DNA of 10,337 bases from assembly GCA_002306945.1 (NCBI GenBank), contig DBTH01000335.1:5717-16053 (forward strand). Reading direction: 5' to 3'. This DNA is from Methylacidiphilaceae bacterium UBA1321 (lineage in GTDB: Bacteria; Verrucomicrobiota; Verrucomicrobiia; Methylacidiphilales; UBA1321). The notes below the pieces were generated by a model. The model was not told where the DNA came from. It saw only the letters and a program-made list of their open reading frames with translations, and did no database searches. The position numbers and the translations under genes were made by a program. Below, piece by piece: positions 1 through 5,898 of this stretch (position 1 is its first letter; every line of letters starts with the position of its first letter).

Positions 1-1
1 C

Positions 2-325
2 ATGAACATCATGCTCGTCTCCGTCGCCGAACGCACCCGCGAGATCGGTTTGAGGAAAGCCATCGGCGCGCGCAATGCCGACATCCTCATGCAATTCCTC
101 ATCGAATCGGTCGTCCTCTGCCTCACCGGCGGCGCCTGTGGCATCGTTCTCGGCTCAGCCATCGTCATCATCCTCTCGATTGTCACCGGCTGGGGCCTGA
201 GCGTCTCAGTCTCCGCCATCCTACTCTCCTGCGGTTCCTCGGCCCTCGTCGGAATCATCTTCGGCCTCTGGCCCGCCCGACAAGCCGCACGCCTCCACCC
301 CATCGAAGCCCTCCGCAGCGAGTAG
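2..325 (+). CDS. MacB/FtsX-family ABC transporter permease, C-terminal fragment (5' end outside window)
   Basis: This is the last 107 codons of an inner-membrane permease of the MacB/LolC/FtsX superfamily. Such proteins pair with a MacB-type ATPase to move lipoproteins, peptides or drugs across the envelope by mechanotransmission. The visible part begins in the conserved cytoplasmic segment (MNIMLVSVAERTREIGLRKA, residues 1-20), which normally follows the second transmembrane helix. Two hydrophobic helices follow at about residues 31-58 and 66-88. The end is the family's typical PARQAARLHPIEALRSE tail. The first ATG is very probably internal, because whole family members are near 400 residues and carry an N-terminal helix and a periplasmic domain before this point. 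The gene enters from the left and ends at a TAG, facing the DUF423 gene. No SD or terminator choice can be made here. The family assignment is firm, the substrate unknown. Confidence 0.9.
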   Translation: MNIMLVSVAERTREIGLRKAIGARNADILMQFLIESVVLCLTGGACGIVLGSAIVIILSIVTGWGLSVSVSAILLSCGSSALVGIIFGLWPARQAARLHPIEALRSE

Positions 326-337
326 AAGGAAGGAGGA

Positions 338-600
338 GTTCTCAGTTTTCAGTGGAAAGGCGGAAGACTTTTTAGACCGAATTAACGGAATTTAAGGAAT
401 TAAAAGGCAGTTGACGAAGGGATAGGCTTATCAGGAACTCAAGAAGTCGGGGAATATACAATTCGACTACGAAGCATCGATTGCGAAAACTTATTGATCT
501 CTGCAACAGTCTATTTTGCAGAGATCAATAGTACCCAATACCTAGAACCTTGTACTTTCCCGCCCCCACTGAAAACCGAAAACTTCAAACTGAAAACCTT
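338..600 (+). repeat. Composite intergenic repeat, copy R1 (order E'-A-B-C-D-E)
   Basis: Modules in order: E' (338-358, an inverted copy of module E); A (369-407, degenerate 9-nt units like GAATTTAAG); B (424-455, CAGGAA-type units); C (near 472-493, ending TTGCGAAAACTTA); D (530-563, 7-nt units such as CCTAGAA and CCTTGTA); E (566-598, 7-nt units such as ACTGAAA and ACCGAAA). The 32 bases at 369-400 recur exactly at 2560-2591. The same module order is seen in R2 (reverse), R3 and R4. A 35-nt hairpin interrupts the copy between C and D. It fills the spacer between two convergent genes and encodes nothing I can support. Confidence 0.75.
492..530. mobile_element. 35-nt palindromic mini-element with TA duplication, inside R1
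   Basis: Perfect 12-nt inverted arms (494-505, TTGATCTCTGCA; 517-528, its reverse complement) enclose an 11-nt loop. TA flanks both sides (492-493 and 529-530), extending the perfect arms to 14. The related copy R3 reads uninterrupted from CGAAAACTTA into GTACC (3722-3735), so it represents the empty site with one TA. The difference between R1 and R3 is therefore a clean insertion with TA doubled. That pattern is typical of elements mobilised by Tc1/mariner/IS630-type transposases, but no transposase is present and such a short element would need one in trans. An RNA or terminator role for the hairpin is the alternative. Confidence 0.55.
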
Positions 601-624
601 TCTTCTTCGCTTTGCGAAGAAGAA
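600..624 (-). terminator. Probable terminator hairpin after the DUF423 gene
   Basis: A perfect 11-bp stem (600-610 with 614-624, core TCTTCTTCGC) has a TTT loop and lies 5-7 bases beyond the minus-strand stop at 629-631. On the minus strand it is followed by AAGGTTTTCAG, only moderately U-rich, so termination may be weak or bidirectional between the convergent genes. Confidence 0.5.
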
Positions 625-628
625 GGCT

Positions 629-988
629 TCACCACTTCGGCTTGAGCGTCAACCAGAGCCAACCGACGATAAACGCCACACCACCCACCGGCGTCACATG
701 CGGCAACCACGGCAAATTCGTCCAACTCCAGAAATAGAGACTGCCGCTGAAAAGTAATATCCCGAGAAGGAAACAAACGTATGGCCCCTTGCGCTGTCCG
801 GAATGAGCCAGCACATAAAGCATCACCGTGTGGATGAATTGATAGAAAACCGCCTTTTGCCACGCATCAAGATGGTCGTTGGCAGCAATAACGTCATGAA
901 CGTGACCGTGAGCACCCATAGCTCCCAACACCACCGCCACAAAACCGAGAAATGTCGCAATGCGCAATTGCCCCGTCTGGTTCAACAT
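629..988 (-). CDS. DUF423 family small inner-membrane protein (YgdD-like)
   Basis: A 119-residue membrane protein of the DUF423 family (E. coli YgdD type), whose biochemical role is unknown. Four hydrophobic segments fit the family: about residues 8-27, 46-62, 68-88 and 98-115. The hallmark GAMGAHG follows the first helix (residues 22-28) and is equivalent to the usual GAFGAH. The conserved QFIHTVMLYVLAH lies in the second helix. The reading frame is open to 1138, which would add 50 residues. That extension is not hydrophobic and unlike the family, so the start is placed at the ATG of MLNQTGQL at 988, giving the usual length of 120-130. No SD precedes this start. It is the only minus-strand protein gene in the window, convergent with the ABC permease and divergent from the sugar kinase, and is probably monocistronic. 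Confidence 0.85.
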   Translation of the reverse strand: MLNQTGQLRIATFLGFVAVVLGAMGAHGHVHDVIAANDHLDAWQKAVFYQFIHTVMLYVLAHSGQRKGPYVCFLLGILLFSGSLYFWSWTNLPWLPHVTPVGGVAFIVGWLWLTLKPKW

Positions 989-1232
989 GATTTCGACAGT
1001 ACCGCATACGCCATTTTTTGCAACCTGGCAGGCAACGTGACGCTGCGCCCAGTGACGCGAAGCAGGGAAAATATCCGCAGCGATCTTTGACCAAACGAGC
1101 AACGCCGTACCCGCACGAAATCCCTCGTGGATTTGCAACTATTTAAATGGAAAAGGCTCAAAGGGAAACTTCCTAAAGAATGATTGCGTTTTTCATTCAA
1201 AAGAGAGACTATGTGCCGCATTCTAGGGACGG

Positions 1233-1244
1233 GTTCAGTGGAAC
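1233..1244. promoter_or_regulatory. Palindrome GTTC-AGTG-GAAC, LexA-box-like
   Basis: The 12-nt sequence has a perfect GTTC-N4-GAAC core. It resembles the TGTTC-N4-GAACA motif reported for LexA in Verrucomicrobia, but both outermost bases differ (G and T here). It sits in the divergent spacer, 146 bases before the kinase start. A site this short could arise by chance, and neither neighbour is a usual SOS gene. Confidence 0.25.
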
Positions 1245-1352
1245 TTGCTGGCTTGAACAAGTTTAGACGTCTGTTTAAACACCTCTTTTCTACCCGGCGA
1301 GACCGCCGGAAGACGATCAAACAGGCATTCTATTTCAGACGCTAATCGTACC

Positions 1353-1381
1353 TTGTCAAGTCTCCCTTTTTTTGCTAGGGT
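1353..1381 (+). promoter_or_regulatory. Possible promoter for the PfkB kinase
   Basis: TTGTCA (1353-1358) is separated by 17 bases from TAGGGT (1376-1381). The -35 box is good and the -10 poor (3/6). A start here would give an almost leaderless mRNA, since the ATG is at 1391, so it is weak evidence. Confidence 0.25.
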
Positions 1382-1390
1382 AGAAAAATT

Positions 1391-2503
1391 ATGACAGATT
1401 CTCGATTGGCACGGCAGACAGCCGAACGGCTTATTGGTTCACGGGCGCAGCTTCTCAAATTTCAATGCTTACTCGGTTTCGATGGGTTTGTTGACGAAAT
1501 CTATCAAGTCGTTGAGCAACGCCAGTCTCCCACTAAATACACCCCTTACAGCAGTCTCAAAAACTTCGGCACCAAGGTGACGGCGGCGGCAGGAAAGAGC
1601 GCCAACTTTGAAATCGTCGAACAGACCACCAAGCTCGGCGGTAACGGCCCTATCATGGCCTTTGCGATGAGCACCCTGGGCGCACCCGTTCACTACGTCG
1701 GCATGCTCGGCTATCCCGAACTCCACCCGATCTTCACCGAATTCGCCAAGCGCACCAAGGTCTATTCCATTGCGGAACCGGCCCTCACCCAGGCGTTCGA
1801 ATTCGCCGACGGCAAACTCATGTTCGGCCAACACGCCACCGTTCACGAAGTCTCCTGGGAAACGATCAAAAAGCGACTCGGCGACACCACCTTCCACAAG
1901 CTCTGGAACCAGGCCCACTTCGTCGGCATGGTCAACTGGACCATGTTGCCCCACCTGTCCGCTATCTGGAAACGCCTCCTGAGCGACTACATGCCCACCA
2001 AGCCGACGGCTCGCAAGTTGATGTTCTTCGATCTGGCCGATCCGGCCAAGCGCCTTGACGCCGACCTGCACGCCGCCCTCAAGATCATTGGCGAATTCCA
2101 GCAGCACAACGACATCATCCTCGGCCTCAACGAATCCGAGAGCGCCCACGTCGCCAAGGTTCTGCGCCTGAAGAAGACCCCCTCCAATCCGAAGGGCATT
2201 GCTTCGCTGGCCGCAGCCATCCGCGAAAAGCTCGAACTCCACACCGTAGTCATCCACCCCGTCCAATACGCCGCGGGTGCCGATGCCACGGGCGAATTCT
2301 TCGTCAGCGGCACCTACACCGCCAAGCCGAAGATCAGCACTGGTGCGGGCGATCACTTCAACGCGGGCTTCGTCATTGGCCGCCTTCTCGGCCTCGGCAT
2401 GGCCCACGCCTTGCAACTGGCCGTCGCCACCTCGGGATTCTACGTCCGCCATGCGGTCAGCCCGAATCGCGAACAGCTCGTCCGCTTCCTGCAGACGCTC
2501 TGA
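1391..2503 (+). CDS. PfkB-family carbohydrate/nucleoside kinase
   Basis: A 370-residue cytoplasmic kinase of the ribokinase/PfkB superfamily, which phosphorylates a sugar or nucleoside hydroxyl with ATP. The N-terminal substrate side shows GFDGFVDEI (29-37) and KLGGNGPIMAFAMSTLG (81-97). The LNESE segment (246-250) fits the NxxE motif (N247, E250) used for Mg/ATP. The diagnostic STGAGDHFNAGF (316-327) carries the anion-hole GAG and catalytic base Asp321. The length is somewhat above the usual 300-340, with an added N-terminal 25 residues. Which sugar is used cannot be read from sequence; fructokinase, ribokinase and other activities share these motifs. The ATG at 1391 is preceded by only a weak AGGG 10 bases upstream. 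The first 150 bases are less GC-rich than the rest. A strong terminator follows directly, so the gene is likely transcribed alone. Confidence 0.9.
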   Translation: MTDSRLARQTAERLIGSRAQLLKFQCLLGFDGFVDEIYQVVEQRQSPTKYTPYSSLKNFGTKVTAAAGKSANFEIVEQTTKLGGNGPIMAFAMSTLGAPVHYVGMLGYPELHPIFTEFAKRTKVYSIAEPALTQAFEFADGKLMFGQHATVHEVSWETIKKRLGDTTFHKLWNQAHFVGMVNWTMLPHLSAIWKRLLSDYMPTKPTARKLMFFDLADPAKRLDADLHAALKIIGEFQQHNDIILGLNESESAHVAKVLRLKKTPSNPKGIASLAAAIREKLELHTVVIHPVQYAAGADATGEFFVSGTYTAKPKISTGAGDHFNAGFVIGRLLGLGMAHALQLAVATSGFYVRHAVSPNREQLVRFLQTL

Positions 2504-2522
2504 TCCAATCGGCATCTCTCTC

Positions 2523-2564
2523 AAAACCGGGCAGTCCGCAAGGGCTGTCCGGTTTTTATTTTTT
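2523..2564 (+). terminator. Strong intrinsic terminator of the kinase gene
   Basis: A 15-bp stem (2523-2537 with 2542-2556, two G-U pairs) has a GCAA tetraloop and is followed by a T-rich tract to 2564. It lies 20 bases after the kinase stop. The T tract merges into the T-run that begins repeat module A of copy R2. Confidence 0.9.
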
Positions 2565-2807
2565 AGACCGAATTAACGGAATTTAAGGAATAAAGGGAAA
2601 GAGTTTTCAGTGGGGAACGGGAAAGTACGAAGTTCTAAGTTTTCGCAACTGAAACTACGCATCGCTATCACTCATCCCTAAACTTCCGGCCCTCCTGAAT
2701 TCCTGATGAAATAAAGCCTTCCGTAAATTCCGTTTTGTCTTTCGTTAATTTCGTCAACCGCCTTTTGTCTTTGCCCTTAAATTCCATTAATTCCCGTCTA
2801 AAAAAGC
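2559..2807 (-). repeat. Composite intergenic repeat, copy R2 (reverse orientation, flanked by inverted A modules)
   Basis: Along the plus strand the order is A (2559-2599), E' (2601-2620), D' (2622-2640), C' (2638-2665), B' (2690-2720), A' (2717-2805). Read on the minus strand this is A-B-C-D-E, followed by one more A inverted. The two ends are inverted copies: TTTTTTAGACCGAATT at 2559 and, from 2805 backward, TTTTTTAGACGGGAATT. The element thus has roughly 30-nt imperfect terminal inverted repeats, like a small non-autonomous transposon, and fills nearly the whole spacer between the kinase terminator and the PHP gene. No coding capacity. Confidence 0.7.
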
Positions 2808-2851
2808 CTTTTGCATTTCGGTCTTCTCGCTGCAGAGTATAGCCAAGCTTT

Positions 2852-3643
2852 ATGGCTACCGATTATCACACCCACACCCATCTCTGCCATCACGCCACCG
2901 GACAACCGCGCGACTACGTTCTCGCCGCTCAAAAGGCCGGTCTCTCCGAAATCGGTTTCTCCGATCACAATCCGATGCCGACCCAGTTCGACGACTGGCG
3001 GATGGCCCCGGAAGACCTCCCTACCTATCTCAAAATGATTGAGGAAGTCCGCGCCGAATTTCCCAATTACCCCATCCGTCTCGGTCTCGAATGCGATTAC
3101 ATTCCCGGCTATGAAGATCACATCCGTTTTCTCACGCATCAGGCTCCCTGGGACTACCTCATCGGCGCGGTTCACTACATCACACCCGAGTGGGACGTCG
3201 ATAATCCCAAGCACATCAAAAAATGGAAGGAGCATCCGGTGGAGGAAATCTGGACGCTCTACTTCCGCGAATACGCCCGCATGGCCCGCACCGGCCTGTT
3301 CGATTTCGTCGCTCATCCCGACCTCGTGAAGAAATTCGGAAAACGACCCGAAGGCGATCTTGCGTCCTACTACACCGAATCGCTCGACGCCATCGCCGAC
3401 ACCAAACTCACTCTCGAAATCAGCACCGCCGGCCTGCGCAAGGAAGTCAATGAAATCTACCCCAGCCGTCAATTCCTTGAAATGGCCTTCCAACGCCACA
3501 TCCCTGTCGTCATCAATTCCGATGCCCACGCACCCGAGGAAGTCGGTTTGTCTTTCGACAAGGCAGTCAAACTCGCCAAGGAAGTCGGCTACACCGAAAT
3601 CATGCGCTTCGAGCAACGCCGCGCCATTGCGACTCCGATCTGA
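2852..3643 (+). CDS. PHP-domain phosphatase, histidinol-phosphatase (HisK/HisJ) type
   Basis: A 263-residue cytoplasmic metal-dependent phosphoesterase of the PHP superfamily, closest by motif and length to the monofunctional histidinol-phosphatase family, which converts L-histidinol phosphate to histidinol in histidine synthesis. All expected metal ligands are visible: HTHTH (6-10), His14, FSDHN (Asp38, His39), Glu80 in LGLECDY, His108 in GAVHY, His155 in FVAHPD, and Asp224/His226 in NSDAH. The full TIM-barrel length (250-270) is present. The ATG at 2852 places the HTHTH motif at its usual distance from the N-terminus, though no SD is seen. It lies in an orientation-matched row of genes but 6.5 kb from hisI, and no other his gene adjoins it. 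Other PHP enzymes act on different phosphates, so the exact substrate remains an inference. Confidence 0.85.
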   Translation: MATDYHTHTHLCHHATGQPRDYVLAAQKAGLSEIGFSDHNPMPTQFDDWRMAPEDLPTYLKMIEEVRAEFPNYPIRLGLECDYIPGYEDHIRFLTHQAPWDYLIGAVHYITPEWDVDNPKHIKKWKEHPVEEIWTLYFREYARMARTGLFDFVAHPDLVKKFGKRPEGDLASYYTESLDAIADTKLTLEISTAGLRKEVNEIYPSRQFLEMAFQRHIPVVINSDAHAPEEVGLSFDKAVKLAKEVGYTEIMRFEQRRAIATPI

Positions 3644-3652
3644 GAAAAGACA

Positions 3653-3760
3653 AAAAGCTTTTATTTTATCGGGAAATCAAGAAGGTAATGGACACGCGAT
3701 TTCAATCCGGAATACCGCTTGCGAAAACTTAGTACCTGGTACTTGGAACTTCGTACTTTT
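3653..3760 (+). repeat. Composite intergenic repeat, copy R3 (partial: B-C-D)
   Basis: A B-like stretch (near 3672-3690, GGGAAATCAAGAAGG) aligns with copy R4. It is followed by C (ending TTGCGAAAACTTA, 3719-3731) and D, a heptamer array from 3728 to 3757 with units such as CTTAGTA and CCTGGTA. Modules A and E are missing. The uninterrupted C-D junction gives the empty site for the hairpin inserted in R1. The D module runs up to the start codon of the following peptidase gene and is open in its frame, which creates a spurious 15-codon upstream extension from a TTG. Confidence 0.7.
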
Positions 3761-3763
3761 CTC

Positions 3764-4870
3764 ATGCCCTTCGATAGCACATTACGCAAAGTCGCCCTGG
3801 CCCTGACGCGAATTCCCTCGGCCACTTATCACGAACACCTCATCCGCGCCGAAGTCATTCGCCTGTTGCGCGGCCTGCCGCATCTCCAACTTCGCCTCGA
3901 CCGTTTCGGCAACCTGATCGCCCACTATCGCCATCGGCCGCGCACCGGACATTCTCTCGCCCTCGTCGCCCACCTCGATCACCCCGGCTTCGTCATTCCC
4001 GACGAAGCGCATCGCATCGCCCGCACCGCGCAATTTCTCGGCGGCGTCGCCAACGATTATTTCAAAAAACAGCGCGTCCTTTTTTATTCTGGCAAAAGTA
4101 CAAAGTCTCTCGGCAATGCCCGGATCGCACGATTGGAAATCAACGACAACGAAAAGATCGTCCACTTCGACCGCGACCCCCCGCCGCAAGCGCAATTCGG
4201 CATGTGGGATCTGCCCGCAAACCGCTTCACCCGCACACGATTTCAGGGCCGCGCCTGTGACGATCTCGTCGGTGTATCGACCATTCTCTCCCTGCTCATT
4301 CATCTGACCAAAACCAACGCGCGGGCCGAAGTCTACGGCTTGATTACGCGCGCTGAAGAAGTCGGTTTTCACGGCGCACTCGCCAATCTGAAAGACAAGA
4401 AAACCGCGTTACCCAAAATCCCGGTTTTTTCCATCGAGACCAGCAACGTGCGCGGCTTCGCCCAAATGGATGCAGGCCCCATCCTGCGCGTTGGCGACCG
4501 CCTATCGATTTTCACCCCGCAAGTCACCCAATGGCTGCACGATTCGTTCGAAGCACTCAAGAAAAGCGACAAAACGGTGACCTATCAACGACTCCTCATG
4601 AGCGGCGGCACCTGCGAGGCCACCGTCTTTCAACAATCCGCCTACCCCACCGGCGCACTCTGCCTCGCGCTGGAAAATTATCACAACATGGGAGCCGACG
4701 GTAAAATCCGCTCCGAAGCGGTTTCCTTGAACGACTGGCAACAACTTTACCGCTTCCTCCACTACCTCGCCACCGATGCGCCCGCCTACGTTCCGCACTC
4801 CGGCAAACCGCAACTCTCCCCGCGCCTGCGCGACCTCCAGAACGCCGCAGTCAAACGGCTTTTATTCTAA
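3764..4870 (+). CDS. M42/M28-like zinc aminopeptidase
   Basis: A 368-residue di-metal exopeptidase of the M42/M28/M20 fold; such enzymes trim N-terminal residues from peptides in the cytoplasm. Candidate metal and catalytic residues, in order: His70 and Asp72 in AHLDHPG; Asp166-Asp167 in ACDDLVGVS; Glu198-Glu199 in RAEEVGFHGA; Glu225 in FSIETS; His307 in ENYHNMG. An insertion-type beta domain (about 75-160) sits where M42 enzymes carry their dodecamer-forming domain. The frame is open from a TTG at 3719, but those 15 codons lie inside a repeat module and are not conserved protein, so the ATG at 3764 (MPFDSTLRK) is chosen; no SD is visible. The last two codons, TTC TAA, belong to the left arm of an inverted-repeat element, so the present stop appears borrowed. 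Assignment to M42 rather than M28 is probable, not certain. No signal peptide. Confidence 0.82.
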   Translation: MPFDSTLRKVALALTRIPSATYHEHLIRAEVIRLLRGLPHLQLRLDRFGNLIAHYRHRPRTGHSLALVAHLDHPGFVIPDEAHRIARTAQFLGGVANDYFKKQRVLFYSGKSTKSLGNARIARLEINDNEKIVHFDRDPPPQAQFGMWDLPANRFTRTRFQGRACDDLVGVSTILSLLIHLTKTNARAEVYGLITRAEEVGFHGALANLKDKKTALPKIPVFSIETSNVRGFAQMDAGPILRVGDRLSIFTPQVTQWLHDSFEALKKSDKTVTYQRLLMSGGTCEATVFQQSAYPTGALCLALENYHNMGADGKIRSEAVSLNDWQQLYRFLHYLATDAPAYVPHSGKPQLSPRLRDLQNAAVKRLLF

Positions 4871-5027
4871 TTCGCTTTCAAGATGACGCTAACTCGCTTG
4901 TTCTTTTTCGGGATGACTTCGTTGTTCCTCACTCACAGATCAATTCGGATATGCTCGTTCGTCACGCCTTGTCAGCCCGAAAAATATCTGCGCGCATTAG
5001 CATCATCTTGAGAGCGAATTAGAATTA
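4862..5027. mobile_element. MITE-like inverted-repeat element at the peptidase stop codon
   Basis: The arms 4864-4892 and 4997-5025 are inverted copies over 29 nt with two mismatches (ends ATTCTAATTCGC and GCGAATTAGAAT). A second inner pair, TTTTTCGGGATGAC (4902-4915) and GTCAGCCCGAAAAA (4973-4986), is inverted with one mismatch. The centre is unpaired. TTA at 4862-4864 and 5025-5027 may be a target duplication. Joining the flanks leaves CTTTTAGACGGGAA, which matches the start of repeat module A, so the element seems to have inserted into a copy of that module. It has no coding capacity. A long transcribed hairpin acting as a terminator or mRNA 3' end is the alternative. Confidence 0.65.
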
Positions 5028-5163
5028 GACGGGAATTTAAGGAATTAAAAAGGCTAGGCCTATCAGGAACCCAGGGAATCAAGAAGGTTACGGATAAGGA
5101 ATTTCGACACAGAACATCGGTTTCAAAAACCTAGAACTTCGTACCTAGAACTTAGTACTTCCT
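5026..5163 (+). repeat. Composite intergenic repeat, copy R4 (A-B-C-D)
   Basis: A begins within TTAGACGGGAATTTAAGG at 5025-5042 and runs to about 5055. B (5056-5095) holds CAGGAA-type units. C (near 5100-5128) is divergent. D (5129-5162) contains the cleanest 7-nt array, with adjacent units CCTAGAA and CTTCGTA repeated with variation. E is absent. The left edge abuts the 160-nt inverted-repeat element. The remaining bases up to 5210 contain no promoter I would defend. Confidence 0.7.
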
Positions 5164-5210
5164 AAAAAAGTATCCTTGCCTCCTGCCCAAAATTTCTCAA
5201 TTCTGTACGG

Positions 5211-5828
5211 ATGCAAGAAAATCCCGTTCAGGACGAATCCAACATCATCGACGGTCCGCCACTCTGGGCCGTCCGCTACAAGGGCCCGATCATCGCCAGC
5301 GTCTTGATCGTTCTGGCCGTCATCATTGGATTCGCTTCATGGAAAGTCCGCGGTAACGTGCGTGAGACTCAGGCCGTCGCAGCGCTCCAGTCCGCCATCA
5401 CCGTAGATAGCCAGTTGCAAGCCGCACGCCAATTTCTTGGAACCGACGCCGCCGCCGTTGCTTTGCTGGAGGCCGCTTCGGCCCAGTACGCCAAGAAAGA
5501 TTTCGACGGCGCTGTGGGAACCTACCAGTTGTTCCTCTCCAACTACAAAAAGCATCCGCTGTCCAACGCCGCCCTGCTCGGCCAGGCCTGGGCGTTCGAA
5601 GCCTCGGGCAAAGCCGATGCCGCCCTGTCCAACTTTTCCGCCGTCGGGCTCCATCTTCCCGCTGACAATTACAACCCGGTCGGCCTGATCGAATCCGCCC
5701 GCATTTACCGCGACCGCAAGGATTACTCCGCCGCACGTCAGGCGCTCACCGATTGCGTCCGCGCCTATGGCAACACCTCCTACGGCGCACAAGCCAACGA
5801 ATTGCTCAAAGAATTGCCCCAGAGCTGA
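5211..5828 (+). CDS. Membrane-anchored TPR protein (YfgM/ancillary SecYEG subunit-like)
   Basis: A 205-residue protein with a short cytoplasmic N-terminus (1-24), one transmembrane helix (about 26-44, GPIIASVLIVLAVIIGFAS), and a soluble alpha-helical region of tetratricopeptide type likely facing the periplasm. TPR-like helices are visible around 87-110 (YAKKDFDGAVGTYQLFLSNY), 118-140 (NAALLGQAWAFEASGKADAA) and 160-185 (ESARIYRDRKDYSAARQAL). This single-pass-plus-TPR plan and the length fit the YfgM family, which assists SecYEG and periplasmic chaperones, but many scaffold proteins share it, so the role is an inference. The start follows directly after repeat copy R4, with no clear SD. The next gene begins 70 bases later in the same direction, so co-transcription is possible but nothing in the sequence ties their functions. 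Confidence 0.7.
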   Translation: MQENPVQDESNIIDGPPLWAVRYKGPIIASVLIVLAVIIGFASWKVRGNVRETQAVAALQSAITVDSQLQAARQFLGTDAAAVALLEAASAQYAKKDFDGAVGTYQLFLSNYKKHPLSNAALLGQAWAFEASGKADAALSNFSAVGLHLPADNYNPVGLIESARIYRDRKDYSAARQALTDCVRAYGNTSYGAQANELLKELPQS

Positions 5829-5898
5829 TTCCGGATTTCGCGCCGACTCATAAAAGGTCTTTATTTCAGCATTTCACCGGCCCACACTGTCGGAGGGA

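Larger units (their letters stand above)
989..1390. other. 402-base spacer between divergent genes, no supported gene
   Basis: The part nearest the DUF423 gene (989-1138) is open in several frames but has no family resemblance. The AT-richer part (1139-1390) should hold promoters for both flanking genes. Visible structure: a GTTC-N4-GAAC palindrome (1233-1244), two abutting 8-nt palindromes AGACGTCT and GTTTAAAC (1265-1280), and a 6-bp GC hairpin (CCGGCG, 1294-1309). No copy of the composite repeat is present here, unlike four other spacers. Confidence 0.6.

Noticed and set aside
494..757. Plus-strand frame across the repeat and the DUF423 gene
   Set aside because: It reads through repeat modules and then antisense to DUF423, with low-complexity lysine-, threonine- and arginine-rich translation and no family resemblance.
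1469..2524. Long minus-strand frame of 351 codons opposite the kinase gene
   Set aside because: It is the antisense shadow of a C-rich third-position gene. The plus frame has all PfkB motifs and the minus frame has none.
3644..3672. Terminator after the PHP gene (AAAAAGCTTTTATTTTAT)
   Set aside because: The stem is short and almost wholly A-T, so termination is not convincing.
369..5163. CRISPR array as explanation of the repeats
   Set aside because: No identical repeats at regular spacing with unique spacers. Units are degenerate, 7-9 nt long and directly abutting, and no cas gene is present.
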